Source of the DNA: Liolophura sinensis
Lineage: Eukaryota; Mollusca; Polyplacophora; Chitonida; Chitonidae
Reading direction: 5' to 3'
DNA length: 64,000 nt
Assembly: GCF_032854445.1 (NCBI RefSeq)
Contig: NC_088300.1
Location: 46,658,984 to 46,722,983, forward strand
The notes beneath the pieces were generated by a model. That model saw only the letters and a program-made list of their open reading frames with translations, was not told where the DNA came from and made no database searches. Each line of letters begins with the position of its first letter. Within the stretch, counting starts at the first letter, position 1. The position numbers were made by a program, and so were the translations under genes. Below, piece after piece: positions 42,201-56,000 of the stretch.

Positions 42201-45200
42201 TGAGTAGAGATTCACAGTGGACAGCCAGCCAGACGCCTTCTTAACACTGCCTCAACCAGTTGTTTCACTGCCAACCAGTTGTTTCCATGAGTTTAATTGA
42301 CTCCCATTTTTCTATCATAAACTTAATCTCTTCTTGAACATGGATGCCAATATTAAACCAAATGTCCTTCTTTCATCTGTGCCCATCAAACAGCCGCTAA
42401 TGCTGTAGTGGGCGAAGATACAGCCCAGCCCCACTGCTTTGCCCCTGAACTGAATGAGGTCTGTCGAGCCCTTGTTTTATTAAACTTTGCCAACCCGCTG
42501 TCACTGTTTCCCCACTGCAGCTGTTGTTGTTGTGGAACAATGCAGTTGGGAAAACTCCTAGGAGAGAGTCATCAATGATTCCTGCTCATTTGAACTTGGT
42601 AATTGCATGGCTAAGACATTGTTATCCTTGCTGAGGGAGCTGCCCTTGCCCAGTCCTAGGAATGACTCACCAAGAGAAAAGGAAAGGAGGTAGCCCCCTC
42701 CCCGCTCTCCTCCTCCTCCAAAACTGCCCTCTCCCCATGCTCAGTCCCCTCCCCTCTTTCTCACCCAGCTTCAGTCCCTTTCCCCCTCACACATCACCCT
42801 GATCCTTCCCATCACTGATGCCGAAGTTTTCAATCAGACAGCAATATTCCAAATGTGTCTGTGAATTGCCCGAAATCAAATCAGCCCCTCAGTCCAGCGA
42901 GGGGGTTTTTGTCCGGTCACGTATGTAGGTCTTTACATACTGAGCTGGGACAGGGCCTAACAAGAGAAGAACGCTTTGAAATCAAGTGGGTTGTGTACTG
43001 GGAGAGGCTGGACAAGGCTTTCTCCTGTATCACACCCTAGCCAGACCACTTTAGGGGGATTAATAGTAATTATATTAATCAAACTACATGTGCAGCTTTT
43101 GTACAGGAAGCATCACTTGTCGATCTTGTCAGATAAAGATGAATGCCGTTTACATTAGCCACTTTCATCCTGTCCAACTGCCGCCTGACTCAAAGAATCC
43201 CCTGCCGCCTTGGCCATTATATGATGTTCCCCCCACTTGGACACATCGCCTAGACGTGAACCCTCATCGCTGATCACAAGCGACACATCCCAAATGACAC
43301 ACATCTGCATTACCAGATTACAGACTTACTTACAGAGAGATTTACCCGACGAGTTGTCTAGTCCCTTTATCAACTGCCATAACTAAATGAAGTGGTCAGA
43401 CATAACATATTGACTGAATGGTTACTAAATGTTAAATGGTGATGATGTCCACTTAAGAATATTGTAGCTATAGTCATCACCATAATGCATAATGATGGTT
43501 CTTTCTTCTTGTTTACAGCTAGAAACCATATAGGATTTTTGTACCACAGACATGGGGATACAATATCAATGCCCATCTATGATTCCAATGGACGAATAGC
43601 AGGAATACAGTCTTCTGTAAGTATTTATTTATTTGTTTATTTATTAACGCTGAGTATGCTTCTCTACAGGACATGAATGTATTGATGTAGCGACAGAAAG
43701 ATCAAATGTAGTTTCATATGTTCAAGGACTACAAAAATTTAAAAACAGAAGAAACAATGACTGTTAAAGAGAGCTATACATTTTTCTGTCCATTGTCCTT
43801 AATGGCCTCTTGTCATAATATTCGTCTGTGCATATGTGGAAAATGTATCAACAGACAAAATAAATTTAATCTTGGTGATTTGCTGGAAGAAGGAGCAGCT
43901 AATCATGTAACTTTTTATCAAACTGGTGCACATTTCCTAATGCTCAAATTTCCGGGCAAGCCTACATTTTACGAGAATCGAAATGAGAAAACATGGTTAT
44001 TAACATGAAAATTCACATCATATTGCCAGTCTCTTCCAGCATGACTGTAACCTTGGTCATATTTCTCAAATTAAATTACATTCCCATGTCATGGCAGCCA
44101 TTGTCATAGCCAGTAATTAGCTTTGCAGCCATTATTTTTACACAGAGAATTTGTCCACAGCCGGGCTGGGTTGTGTCCCAGTTCAGCGATTAGACGACAG
44201 CATTAGCACCTGATTGCATATCTCCCTTCCCTGCTTCTCATTCAATTTACAGTGTCTGATACCCCAACCACGTTAATAGTAACCTGGGGTAAGCGCTGTC
44301 CGACCGGCAGCGTAATAGCTGCACACTTTAGCGCAGACTTGAAGACGCAATGATGCAATTATAACCTCACATTTAAAGGACAATAAGTGCCATAACTTTG
44401 TTCGGTGCTGTCTTCATTCTTATTTCTGACACCCGACAAGCCTTTTGGGGAATTCCCCTTCTGCTGTGATTATGCCCACATGCCAAGCAAAGACAGCCAT
44501 TTCCATGCCAGGCCCTGCAATTTGGCCATCATCAGCCCTTGAAAATGTTCCTTGCATGTGCCACTTTCTGCCGGCTGCCCGTCCTTTGAGCCCAATAGCT
44601 AACGGATGCCTGACACCCATCACATGAAATCACTTCTAACCTATTTATCTCTGCAAAGCCTGCATTAAACTGAATATCTTTAAACTACCAGGTAAACTGC
44701 AGGCTTTTTTGCAGGAATTTCATACAGTTCAGTTAAGTCTTGGCAGCCATAAAGTCCATAAATTGTCTTTAGGCTTAAATTTAGCAAATAATTCCATAAA
44801 TTATTCATAAAAGATGTGTAAATAGTCTAAAAATTGGAATCCCTATGAATCTTGTTGGAAATATCACAGAAACCAAGTTTTTAAGTTGAATATCATTGAT
44901 CTGCTCTGTTTAAAAAATTGAAAAGCAGCTTATATCAGTAAGAAAGAAGAGTAGGTGTATTTCAGACACTGTCAAAGTTCCTTGGCAGTAACAGAAATGT
45001 GCCAGTCATTATGGGCACTGGATACAACCCAGGCCGAAATGTGTTTACTGACGGTCAGAAGCTTTTTCCAATAGGTACACATAGAACAACAAGCAACCTG
45101 GTTATCTTGTGTGATCTTAGAAGTTTCTGGCTAGCCAGTGCCATGTTATTGATGAAATCCGCACAGCAAACACTTGGCCAACTTCTATAACCTCCAGATG

Positions 45201-48200
45201 GGTAGGCAAAGCCAAAGGTTTGGTGGATGCCAAGAAGCAACTCCAAACCCAGCCACAATACAGCCTTCATGTTGGAACTAACAAACTGACTCCAGCACCA
45301 GCATACAGCTCAAATAAACAGGAAAACCAAGCAAATCTAAAACAAGCAAATACAACTGGCACCGGGATAAAAAAAAGAGTAAAGGAAAAAGCAGCCCCTG
45401 ATCCAATTTCAAAGTTTTTCAGTGTGTAAACAAAGACAATGTAATGTGTCCCATCAGGCCCATCCTGCTTGACTTCAGCTGCTCCCCTCCCATCTGAAGA
45501 TGAGGACGGACAATTTCCAGCTAAGAACCGAAACCGAGCATAGACGCAAAGAAATTGCATGACCAACAGTTCACAGACGTCAAAATGTTAACTCCCCTAT
45601 ATCAGAAATATTGACTTTTTTTCAAGGTCGTTCTTAGATTTTTCAGATCTAACTGCCCTGTAATTGTGTCACCTTGAGTTTTTTTAAATATCTAACTACC
45701 CTATGCAAAATAAAAAATATTGTTTGCTTCATGTTACAAGCCCCTTATAACAAAAAAGGGTAGGTAGGTTTTCTTTTTTTTTTTTTTTTTGCAGAAGGGA
45801 AGAATAATCATAGAATCAATATTTCTGATCACTGATCAGAACGCAGTGATAAATTATGTCACCCAATATTTGGCAATTCTCAAAATAAATATTCTTAGAT
45901 CTTTACAATGAAACTAACAACATTAGTTAAGCATTTTTATGAGTACAATTTAAGTCATCAGTTTGTGCCAGCATTTTCAGGTCCTGTACAGCAAGCATAT
46001 GAAAATATAACCAAAATCGTGTCAATCAGATACTTTTGACAGAGTGAAGTGGAACCTCATGACCTTGTAAAATAAAATCTATACTGAGAAATCTGTCTCC
46101 ATATTCCCAGATATTCTAATTTTAATCAAGCTTTGTGAGATTTAGGGGATTCTTCTTTTATCTGAAAAGCTATCCACACACCTAACTTTTTTTTAAATTT
46201 TGGGACCTCCCGAAGGGTATTTTTCCATGTCAACAGAAGGGGCTCATTTGGGGGCCTTTAATACCTGTGAAATTGGATAAGCACAAAAATCAATGGGGCT
46301 CTGTTGGAGATTCTTTGATAACGTTTAAAACAAAAATCTTCTTTTTTGATCATGTTACAGAACGTATTATGATGTAGTAAGGTCTCAATTTATCAATGTG
46401 ATTGTACCAGTCCATGATTGAATTAATTTAATTCACAAAAAAAAACTAGGGGTTCAACATAAGTGGGCTACGAATATAGCTCGAGCAACTTCTCCTTGGA
46501 AGTATAGGCCTGTGCCCACATTTTGTCAGTGTTTATAAACACGTCACCCCTGTTATAACCAGAGCCACGATTCTCCCGAATTAAATTTTGCAAAATTAGG
46601 GGTGTTTTTAAGGTATAGCATGGTGAAAAAAGCTGGATTACGGAGAATTCCATTTTGCCGTGGTAAGACACTGACAGTCACAATGTTTACAAGATTTACA
46701 ACATTTTACAGCAATTATCTCACAAAATGAGTAATTTTGACACAGGTCGTCAGTTCAGTATGGTAATCAAAAATATGGCAACGATATTTTACAGGTATCC
46801 AAATGGATAAGGGTGAAAACACTTCACCAGTAGGCAGGTCTATCTTGATCTACGGGTGTCGTATACAGTACAGTCCTACCCGTCGCTCTAAGGCCGGCTT
46901 TGCTCAACAACAGGAGAACAAATTTTATAGCTTGAAAGAGTACCTGTCACCTGTAAACAGAGTGAGATTTCAAACGATAGGCGAAAAAAAAAAGAAGTAA
47001 TTAAATGAAATAAAATAAAAAATTTGGCATCTGAAAAAAGATCTAGCCCTTTGTGAAGGGTCAGTCACGTAACATCAAATAATATTTTAATATTTTAATT
47101 TTGGCCCTACAGAATTAATAGGACAAAGTAATATTAATTTCTATGTCCCACCACATTAAACTTATGAATTATCGTCTGCCGTGGTAGCTCAGTCGGTAGA
47201 GTTTTCGCTTGGGATCCAGGTTCAATCCAGTTAACTATTTACATGAGTGAAGTAATACATAAACCAAGAATATGAAATGTAATATCTTAATTAACAGTAT
47301 TTCAATGTTAACATCAATCAAACAACATTATTAAAAACAGGACATATACATGACAATTCTATGTACAAATTTTTCCTTCAAATGGGATAAAACCTGATAC
47401 TTTTAAAACGAAGAAAACATATAGTTTGTAAAATGTTAGAGCCTGTACATGGCGTAAACAAACAGAACAGACTTTCAGACAGAACTGATTAAGACGTCCT
47501 GCGCTCCATGTAGTTCACAAGAAGTGTCTTCTCCAGAATTCAGTTTTATTCAAATATATTCGGTGTTTCTCTAGCTTATAGCATATTTCTTAGTTTTTTA
47601 AACTCCACACGCAGTGATTTGAATCTCTTGACTACTGGTTAACAGTAGTTATGGTCGACCACTAGGAACCGAGTGTTCGTTATTTCTGCCTGATCCTGGA
47701 AACAATGGAAGGAAACCCAAACTAACTGTTCTTCAGATCAAATAAATCAAAAGTCAAGTTAAAAACAATGACTCTGTTATTATCTGCACGCTTTCAAGCT
47801 GTGGGTGGTATACAGGTACTTTGTGGGTGGTGACTCAGACATGGGTGAAGTTGAACACAATACAGAACACTATGACCGTGAGGTTGCTAATTCTAACAGG
47901 GGCAGAGGAAATATGTAACTGGTGAAACACCCATGTCACAATGACTTCTAAAGTAAACCCTCAAAACAACTGTACCACCCCACTCTCTTTCCAAACAGAC
48001 TTCTGAAGACCTTGGTTAACAAGTTAAGGTTAATCATGAGGTGTTCAGACAAAGCTGGCATTCTTTGGACCAGACTAGAATTACCAAAACAGTGAAGAAC
48101 CCACACTAATGAAGAGTAGGACGCTAGTGTAGCATTCCAGCCCCCACAGGTCATTAGTGATCTGTCACAACTGCTCGGCCCTTTGCTGGACAAGTCCAGG

Positions 48201-49988
48201 TGGGCAGATTACAGTCCGCTCCACCACAACATCACCTTCACTAATTGACAAAATGGTTGCCAAGCTGTCTGACCTGCTTAACCTATCAGAGAACATGTAC
48301 CATAAGCCCCTTAGGGCTTTGTCTTATCAAATCGTCTGTTTCATCAATGTCAATCCACATCCTGATGAACCCAATAATATAGAGAACCCACTGTGTATTT
48401 TGACTTGATGCAGTATGAATGATCAATAATGGTACATCAAATTTCAGAATTCTACATTCAAATGTTTCTTTTTGTTTTGTATTTCATCTACGGTTTTTAT
48501 GTGAAGATGTTTTTCAGATGGTATCATTAAAATTCTAGCACACCTAGAGAAGCAGGTTTCTACTCTGAAGGTGAAAAAACACAGCGTCTCTAAATCTAGC
48601 ATTACCAGTTCTTACTGTTTATTTTATTTTGTTTATTGTTATAAAGAATTGTCCAACTTTAAATGAACTTTAAATATAACTTTTTTAGAATGATCAAAAG
48701 AAGAATATGTGGACTATGTTCCATTAGTTTCCATGTATCACAGACACTGATCATGAATTACTCAAATAAAGATACCTGTAAAAATTGCTTGTGCATTATT
48801 CCTAGATCTATATATGATGAAGCTTTAAACAATATATCATCAAACCATATTTTTACTTAAACAAGCATAATTTACCAATATTCCTATTAATCAAATAAAA
48901 GGGATTTTTTTGTTATTTTTTGAGAAATAAACATACAAAAACATGTAATACATATAAAATAAGATGAACATAATTAGTCTAAATCCAAGCTCTCATAATA
49001 CACATGTAGTGTGGATGAGAACGCGTATAATGTGATGACGTGTGAAGCCAAATGCTATTATTAAAAACAATGAACTTAATTTCATCATATTTTTTTATAT
49101 CAAAGCTTTAAACACTAGACTTAAGGCCAGTGTTATTAAACTGCTGTGTAACACTTGCAGGAACAGGAAGCTATTTATGATATCTGTTAACAAACAAAGC
49201 CTTACATGTGTGGACTATGGACATGGTCCTGAGGACATGAGAGTCTGTATGTGTGACACGCACGCACGCACGCACGCACGCATGCGTGCACGCTCCCCAT
49301 CAGGTATACAGCAATTAATAAATCATATTTGAGGATTCAAATAGCCATGGTAAACACACAAGGAAAACCTGGCCAAGGAGCCAGATGTTGCAAAATGCAT
49401 GTGATCCCCTGGTAGTCCAGGTACAGCAATCACCCACGTTATAATTAACCCTGTATTATTGATGGGGCTTCCCTGCCTGGCCTTCTCGTTATTCGGCAGA
49501 CATGAAATGAATCTTCACTAAACAGAGGTCATCTGAATTAAGACTGTCCATAGGGTTCCAGAAATACAGACTGTTCACAAGGTTCCAGAGCTAGAGACCT
49601 ATATTATTATCCCATTTCCCCCCTCCAAAATATTTTCCTTATGGCTAACAACTGGTCGGTAAAGGGAGTTAATTAGGCAAAACGTGATGGGGGATGGTGC
49701 GCCAAAGTGCTTGGTTTTGCCCAATTTCCTGTGGCAGCTCTGTATGTTGTCTTATCAAGGCTGATGATGACTTTTACACCTGTGGAAAGGAAATCTCTAC
49801 AAACAGACTTTGCTGTGTTGGAATAAAATATAGAGCTGAGAATTCTCGTCATGTTTTTGTTTGACATAAGGTATAAGTGTACATACATATATACCTTCAT
49901 ACATTAATTTGCCACATGCTTCAATAGCCTCTGCTAACAAAAGTCGTTTTTGTACATAAAAACATATATGCATGTTTACAACATTGTA

Positions 49989-50026
<38 letters not shown>

Positions 50027-53000
50027 CACCAAACAAATCTAGGCAATAGCCTCAAATCAGCCAACTGTTAAATTCCTCTCCCAGGTGTCATACCATGTAT
50101 ATGGCGTATGAATATATAGTATCAGCACGACTGGGTCCCAGCAACAGCAATAGTTTCATACTTTATATAATGGTAACCTTCTGCCAGATGTTGCATATAC
50201 ACACAATGTGCTTTCTGGACAATAGAAACAGATACTCTGTCCTCCTATAGAGAAACATTAGATGCTGCTGCCTGATGACATGGAGAGGTACAACAGACAA
50301 ACTGAGAGAGGCAGGCAGGCTTGCTGGCTGACTGGCTGGCTGGGTTACTGGCTAGAGTGGTGGGAGGAAGGCTGTCTATAGGTAGTCGGCTTCACACATC
50401 AGCCCTATCTCGCTATTGATTGCCACTGTAATGCATTATCGCCCATGATGAGGGATCTCAACGGAGAGTGTATGAAAACACACTTTAGAGCCATTCCTCA
50501 TATCCCATACCTACACCCTTTATAAAGAGAACAGTACAGTAATGTTTCTCACACAGCAGCCGCAACAGTTCAATAATTGAAGCGAATTGTAAATGGCAGT
50601 TAACCTGCAGCTAGTGAGGTAGGATGAGGGGAATATGGGCCATACTTCGACCCACTGAGGCCAGCGAGCACGATTATAACTGCCTGTTCACACAGCCTGT
50701 AAACACCAGCTCATAATACAAATCAATGAGATGCCATTATCATTAGTGAATAGACCCAAACTCATGATTTATGTCACAATGGTCATCCAGCCAATTAAAT
50801 GCTTCTATTTCACTCCTTTCCCATCATCACCAATAACGGTTGGTAATTTAGTACAAATGCCACAGGGCGAGACTAAACAGTTTGGTTTCATGGATATGTT
50901 ACATTTCTGAACACTCCCAAACTCTGGACAAACCTCTCCACATAAATACAGGCTACTGGAAGAAAATTACTTCATTAGTTTCCGAAAGAACAAAAAATTT
51001 GACACTTGGACAAATTTCTTTTCCCTGCTTTTTTCTGAGACAAAATGGTACTACTGGTATACAGAATGTGAACTTGAAAACAGATGGCAACTCATCTGTT
51101 TTTCTCTTAAGGGAATTTTTTTACTCTTAAGACTCCGTTTAATAATTCATCGTTAAGACAAGCACATGCAATGACCAACTTGAATGTTTTAGTCATCTTA
51201 TCATTTCCAGATACCGGGCAACATGTGGGGTTACAATTCCCAAAACAAGACAATTTCCCTACCACCACCGAACCTTATTCCCCCATTTTTACACGGCAGC
51301 CAGAACTCTCGGGGAATCCCCTGGTACACCCTCACAGGTAAATCTCTTATACTCAATGACAACACATGTACACGTGTGCAATTTCTAAAAAAAGGAACAT
51401 TGTCTCCAATCCTTATTATTTCTCATTTCATTAACTTGGCTTTTAAAGATGGGTCGGCCATTTATTATAATTATTGTTTGAAACAATTCACATATAATAG
51501 AAGTTTCTGATGAGCTTCCATGTAAAATGCACCTGTGTTCATGTATGTATATAAATCATAGATTATGGCAAATACATACAAATAATATTGTGGGATTTAC
51601 TGCATTCAATTTTTCTGTCACATGGTATTGATATTAAACGTTCCCTGAGTGTCAAGCTCTGTGAGACATAAACATCAGCTCTCAACCAGACCAAAGCAGT
51701 TACAGTTGTGAAAATTTGTGTTGACAGAAGTCAGCATTTATGCCAGAATTTATCATAGTCTGACACAGTCTTGACATGGCTTATAACCGCTGTTTTTGTT
51801 TTCCAGCATATTTCAAACACCCGAGACTAATATGCAATCCGACAGATACGAAGGCCAGGCGTGGCAGAGGCCTGTTTATACAGATGGGTCTGAACGCTGA
51901 ATCAGAGTACATGGAAATCCCCCTCCACTCTAAAGACTTGAGTCCCCACTGGGTGAAAGGAACATGTATGCCCCAAATGGGTAAGCAGATACTAAGGTTA
52001 ATTCTCTAAACTGGTCTATTTGTATTTTTACCCCCAGGGAATTCTTGACTTTTTCTGGCCCAACTGTTTGTGTGGTCCAAAGCTGCCATGCTATAAGCTG
52101 GGAGTTGGAAAAGTCAGAAAAACACCCCCTAGGGTTGCACAGGAGTCTACCGCCACACTCTTGGCATCTAATAACATTGGCAATTGATACACTACTTGCA
52201 GGCCATCATTTCCTCTCCAACTGAAGCGAGCTTGACACCATCCACTTACACTCATTTACTGCCCCTGCCTGGTAATAGGCTGGCAGACAAGACATATGAC
52301 TTTGATCAAATTTACTCTCTTACTCACAAATGACAGCACAAATTCTCTGGGTCATTTCAAAACAAAAAAAGAACACACCAACAAGAAAATTAAGACAAAA
52401 CAAAAGAGTATCTGGTAGTTAAGAGTAGTTTATAAAGCAGGTTCACACCTCACCTCCCCCTGGCCTATGTAACAATGGCATATGTCATTGAGCTATTCAG
52501 TAGAGGCCTTGATCTAGACATGGCCTCTCCATCTGACAGCTAGGATTTCTGGCAGTTGTTTTGATGTTCAGTTTAGCTAACTTGCTCATCCCGTTCAGCT
52601 GTCATGCATGTAGCAGTTCATAGCAAGCAACCATTGCTCTCTTTGATTGATTTTTTGTTTACAACTTCTTTGACTCATGTTTTGGGAAATGTTTGGAGAA
52701 GTAAGGACAACCAGCGAGTACTTTCTCAGTTAAACTTCAGACTCAAAACATGAGAACACAGGCACTTAAGGCCAAGAAATACAGCAATGGAGAATTGAAA
52801 CATTTCAGAGAAGAACCAATAAAACATGAGGGCATCCACTGGCTTTAGTGTCAGGGTTGGACATTTCCAGCTTTTCACAGTGATGCCCTTGACAAAACAT
52901 TGAGGTCATTCAGTGTGTTTTCAGGTGTGAAATGTGTTAGATTCCATTTACATAACTGTTAAGCAACATGTAAGTACGTAAAATACAAAAACTAATTAGA

Positions 53001-56000
53001 AATATATGTGTGGCATCTAAAGTCATCTTTGTGAGAATTTCAGCTCAAACTGATCTGATCTTTTTCATTTTGAGCTCTTAAAAATGTGTGAATGACAAGG
53101 TATTTTTAATCCTGATATATCCTCTCGGTTTAACCTTGGCCCATCTCTTAATTAGCACTGTGCCTAGGGTTAGGCAGAAATATACAATGGCTGACAAAGC
53201 AAGATGTACAGCATCCTGATTAAAACATATCATTCTCCTTTTCTACTTTGGTTCAACTAAATCTCTAAGAGAGGAAAGATAACTGACAAAGAAAACAATA
53301 AAAGCGCAAAGAGCAATGAAGCCAGTCAACAGTATAAAGAGAACAGGAAAGAAAAAATGTATCAAACGCACGTCTTTTCAACAGTGTTTGTAACATGACA
53401 TCGGACATAAAGGCATCTGTTTGAAAGAAAGCAAAAGCTCTGAGCAACGGAAGGCTGATGATGTCAGAAAAAGTCCAATACGATGAGAGCCTGCTTAAAA
53501 GCTGGAGAAAGATTAGCCAAAGTCACAGCAGAAGTTAGCATGACAGGCTATATCTTGAGAATTAAGACAGGATGCCTGTAACCAAACTTTTCTTTTGAAA
53601 ACATGAGACGTACAGAAATAAAACATTACCAAAAAAAAATTTACATCGGAGCTCTTAGGTATTTGGCTAATAAAAATCATCTGAGAATGCTTTAACTTGG
53701 ATGTAGTTCTTTTTCTGAACTGTGATACTATCACGTCAAATTTGCTGAACTTCGGTTGGTGGATGAACAACTTAGCAGGATAGTGCATTTAAATGTACAC
53801 CTGATTATTTCAAGCAAAATTTGACACATAAAAAAATCTCTGAAAAGTAGTTTAAGTGTATTTTAATTTTAAATTTTAAAATTCTGCAGTAACGCAGCAA
53901 AATGGAAATACGCTCCAACCAAAAGTTCATAAAGTTCAATTTCTGACATTTTCCAAACAAGATTAACCTGCTTAACTCTATGAATGCAGCAGACAGAACT
54001 ACCCATATCACTATTATAAAGAAACTCTGTGAAATGTGATATTGGTCAACAAGTCTGAGACTCCCCACAAGTGTATCTCTACTTGTACTGGTATTTATTT
54101 ATTTATTCTAGTGCCTACACCCTACAGGAGCCAATATTTATCATTACTTTGCTAATCACACAGCCAGAAACATTATGACACAAACTAGAATTGCTTTACA
54201 TGTTAACGCTAATTAAGTAAAACCTGCCCTGCAAGAGCTTTATGATTAGCACTAAATTATGCATGATGACAATGAAAATCAATTACCTACGTGTACTATA
54301 ATCATACCTTGCATCTCTGGCTCAATACTCTCTATGCACAAAACACTGGATGTTTAGGCCTACTTATACCTAACACTAACACAACAAGCACTACATTTAT
54401 ATTCAAGATAACAATTACATACTAAACTTTACATTTTGCATATATAATTTACGTTGCAGATGTAAATATGGTACAGGGATCCTATAACCTTGAAGACATT
54501 TGAAAACCTTAATGCAATATTGCTGTTCATTTTTGTTTTTTCTTCTTCTTCTTTTTTATTTTTGAATATGAAAATAGTGTAAATGTTACTAGACGCTGCT
54601 GAATTGAATTCTGGGATCCTAAAGCCATTTGTGTTTGTGTCATTTCAGGAATGCACTACTTTATGAACCTGTCGCGGGACATGCCATGTGAAAACCTGTA
54701 CCCGGTGTTTCTGATGTACAACACAGAGGGACAACTAGGGGCCTTCGGCTGGTCCTTCCAGGGCAATCCTTCACAACGAAATATTCCTGGAGACATGAGC
54801 TGGTTTAAACTAGAACCCACATTTTACCCTGTGAGTGTACATGTAAAATGAATCACAGCTCAGCAGACATATAGCTTATAATACATGGTCAGTTTATTCC
54901 AATGCTGTACTCAGATGAATGTATGCATCATTTTACATGTACATGTTACAATTCTGAGAATGAAAAAGCGATTGTAAGGATTGTTTACAAATTGTAAAGA
55001 GGAGTCTAACCATTTGGTAAAGACGAGTCCAAGCTCATGGTAAAGGATGAGTCCAAGCTCATGGTAAAGGATGAGTCCAAACTCATGGTAAAGGATGAGT
55101 CCAAACTCATTGTTAAGGATGAGCGTCAACACATTATGAAATTGAGTACAAGCCCATTTTGGCGATCGCATAGGCATACTATGGTGCTTAGTGCAAGGAC
55201 ATTGCAATGATGAGTGTTAGCACGTTGTAAGGATGAATGTGAACACATTGCAATGATAAGTGTAAGCATGTTGTAAGGATGAATGTCAACACACTGCAAT
55301 GATAAGTGTAAGCATCTTGTAAGGATGAATGTGAACACAGTGCAATGATAAGTGTAAGCATGTTGTAAGGATGAATGTAAACATATTATTAGGATGAGTG
55401 TGAACAGATTGTTAGGAATTTGAGGATGAGTTTAGGTATTTTGTGATGACAAAAGTAAGCATATTGTGAAAATGTGGTAGGAATGTTTGAATGTAAACAT
55501 ATTGTAAAGGTAAGCGAAAGTATCGTGACGAATAGTGTTACCACATGGGGGGATAAGTATATAAGCGTACCGTATGGATAGCGAAAACGTGGTGAAGACG
55601 ACAGTAATCATGCATACTGCGAAGATAAGTGAAAGCATATTGTGAGGATAAGTGTAAGCCCATTGCGAAGAGGAGAGTAACCACATTATGAGGATCAGCG
55701 TAAGCACATTATGTGTATATGTCGAATAACATCAAGAGGATGATTGTCAGCACAATGGGAGGAAGGGCATAAGTACACCGCATGGATGAACGTACACAAA
55801 GAGAATGGATGAGTAGACCGTGTGTGTGTTAGGGATACGGTAGGTATATATGTATGTAGACCAGCTCCCAAGGGATCAGCTACCCGCTCACTAAGCCCTG
55901 ACCCGTACCATCCATCAAAACTGTCTGATACTCCATCACTATAATAGACAAAATGGAGGATGCCCGGATAAGGTGGCAGAGATAGCTCTTTAGCATATAA

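Larger units (their letters stand above)
43617..51210 (+). other. Intron 3 (7,594 bp)
   Basis: It begins GTAAGT and ends CATTTCCAG. It holds a tRNA-like SINE remnant (47178-47232), a T-rich run near 45773-45790, an ACGC repeat, a TA repeat, and a possible broken coding fragment at 45121-45543. The 44100-44350 stretch is less AT-rich than its surroundings. No exon in it fits the gene. Confidence 0.8.

Noticed and set aside
47178-47232. Functional tRNA gene
   Set aside because: The boxes are too close together and the anticodon arm is missing, so it is a SINE or tRNA remnant.
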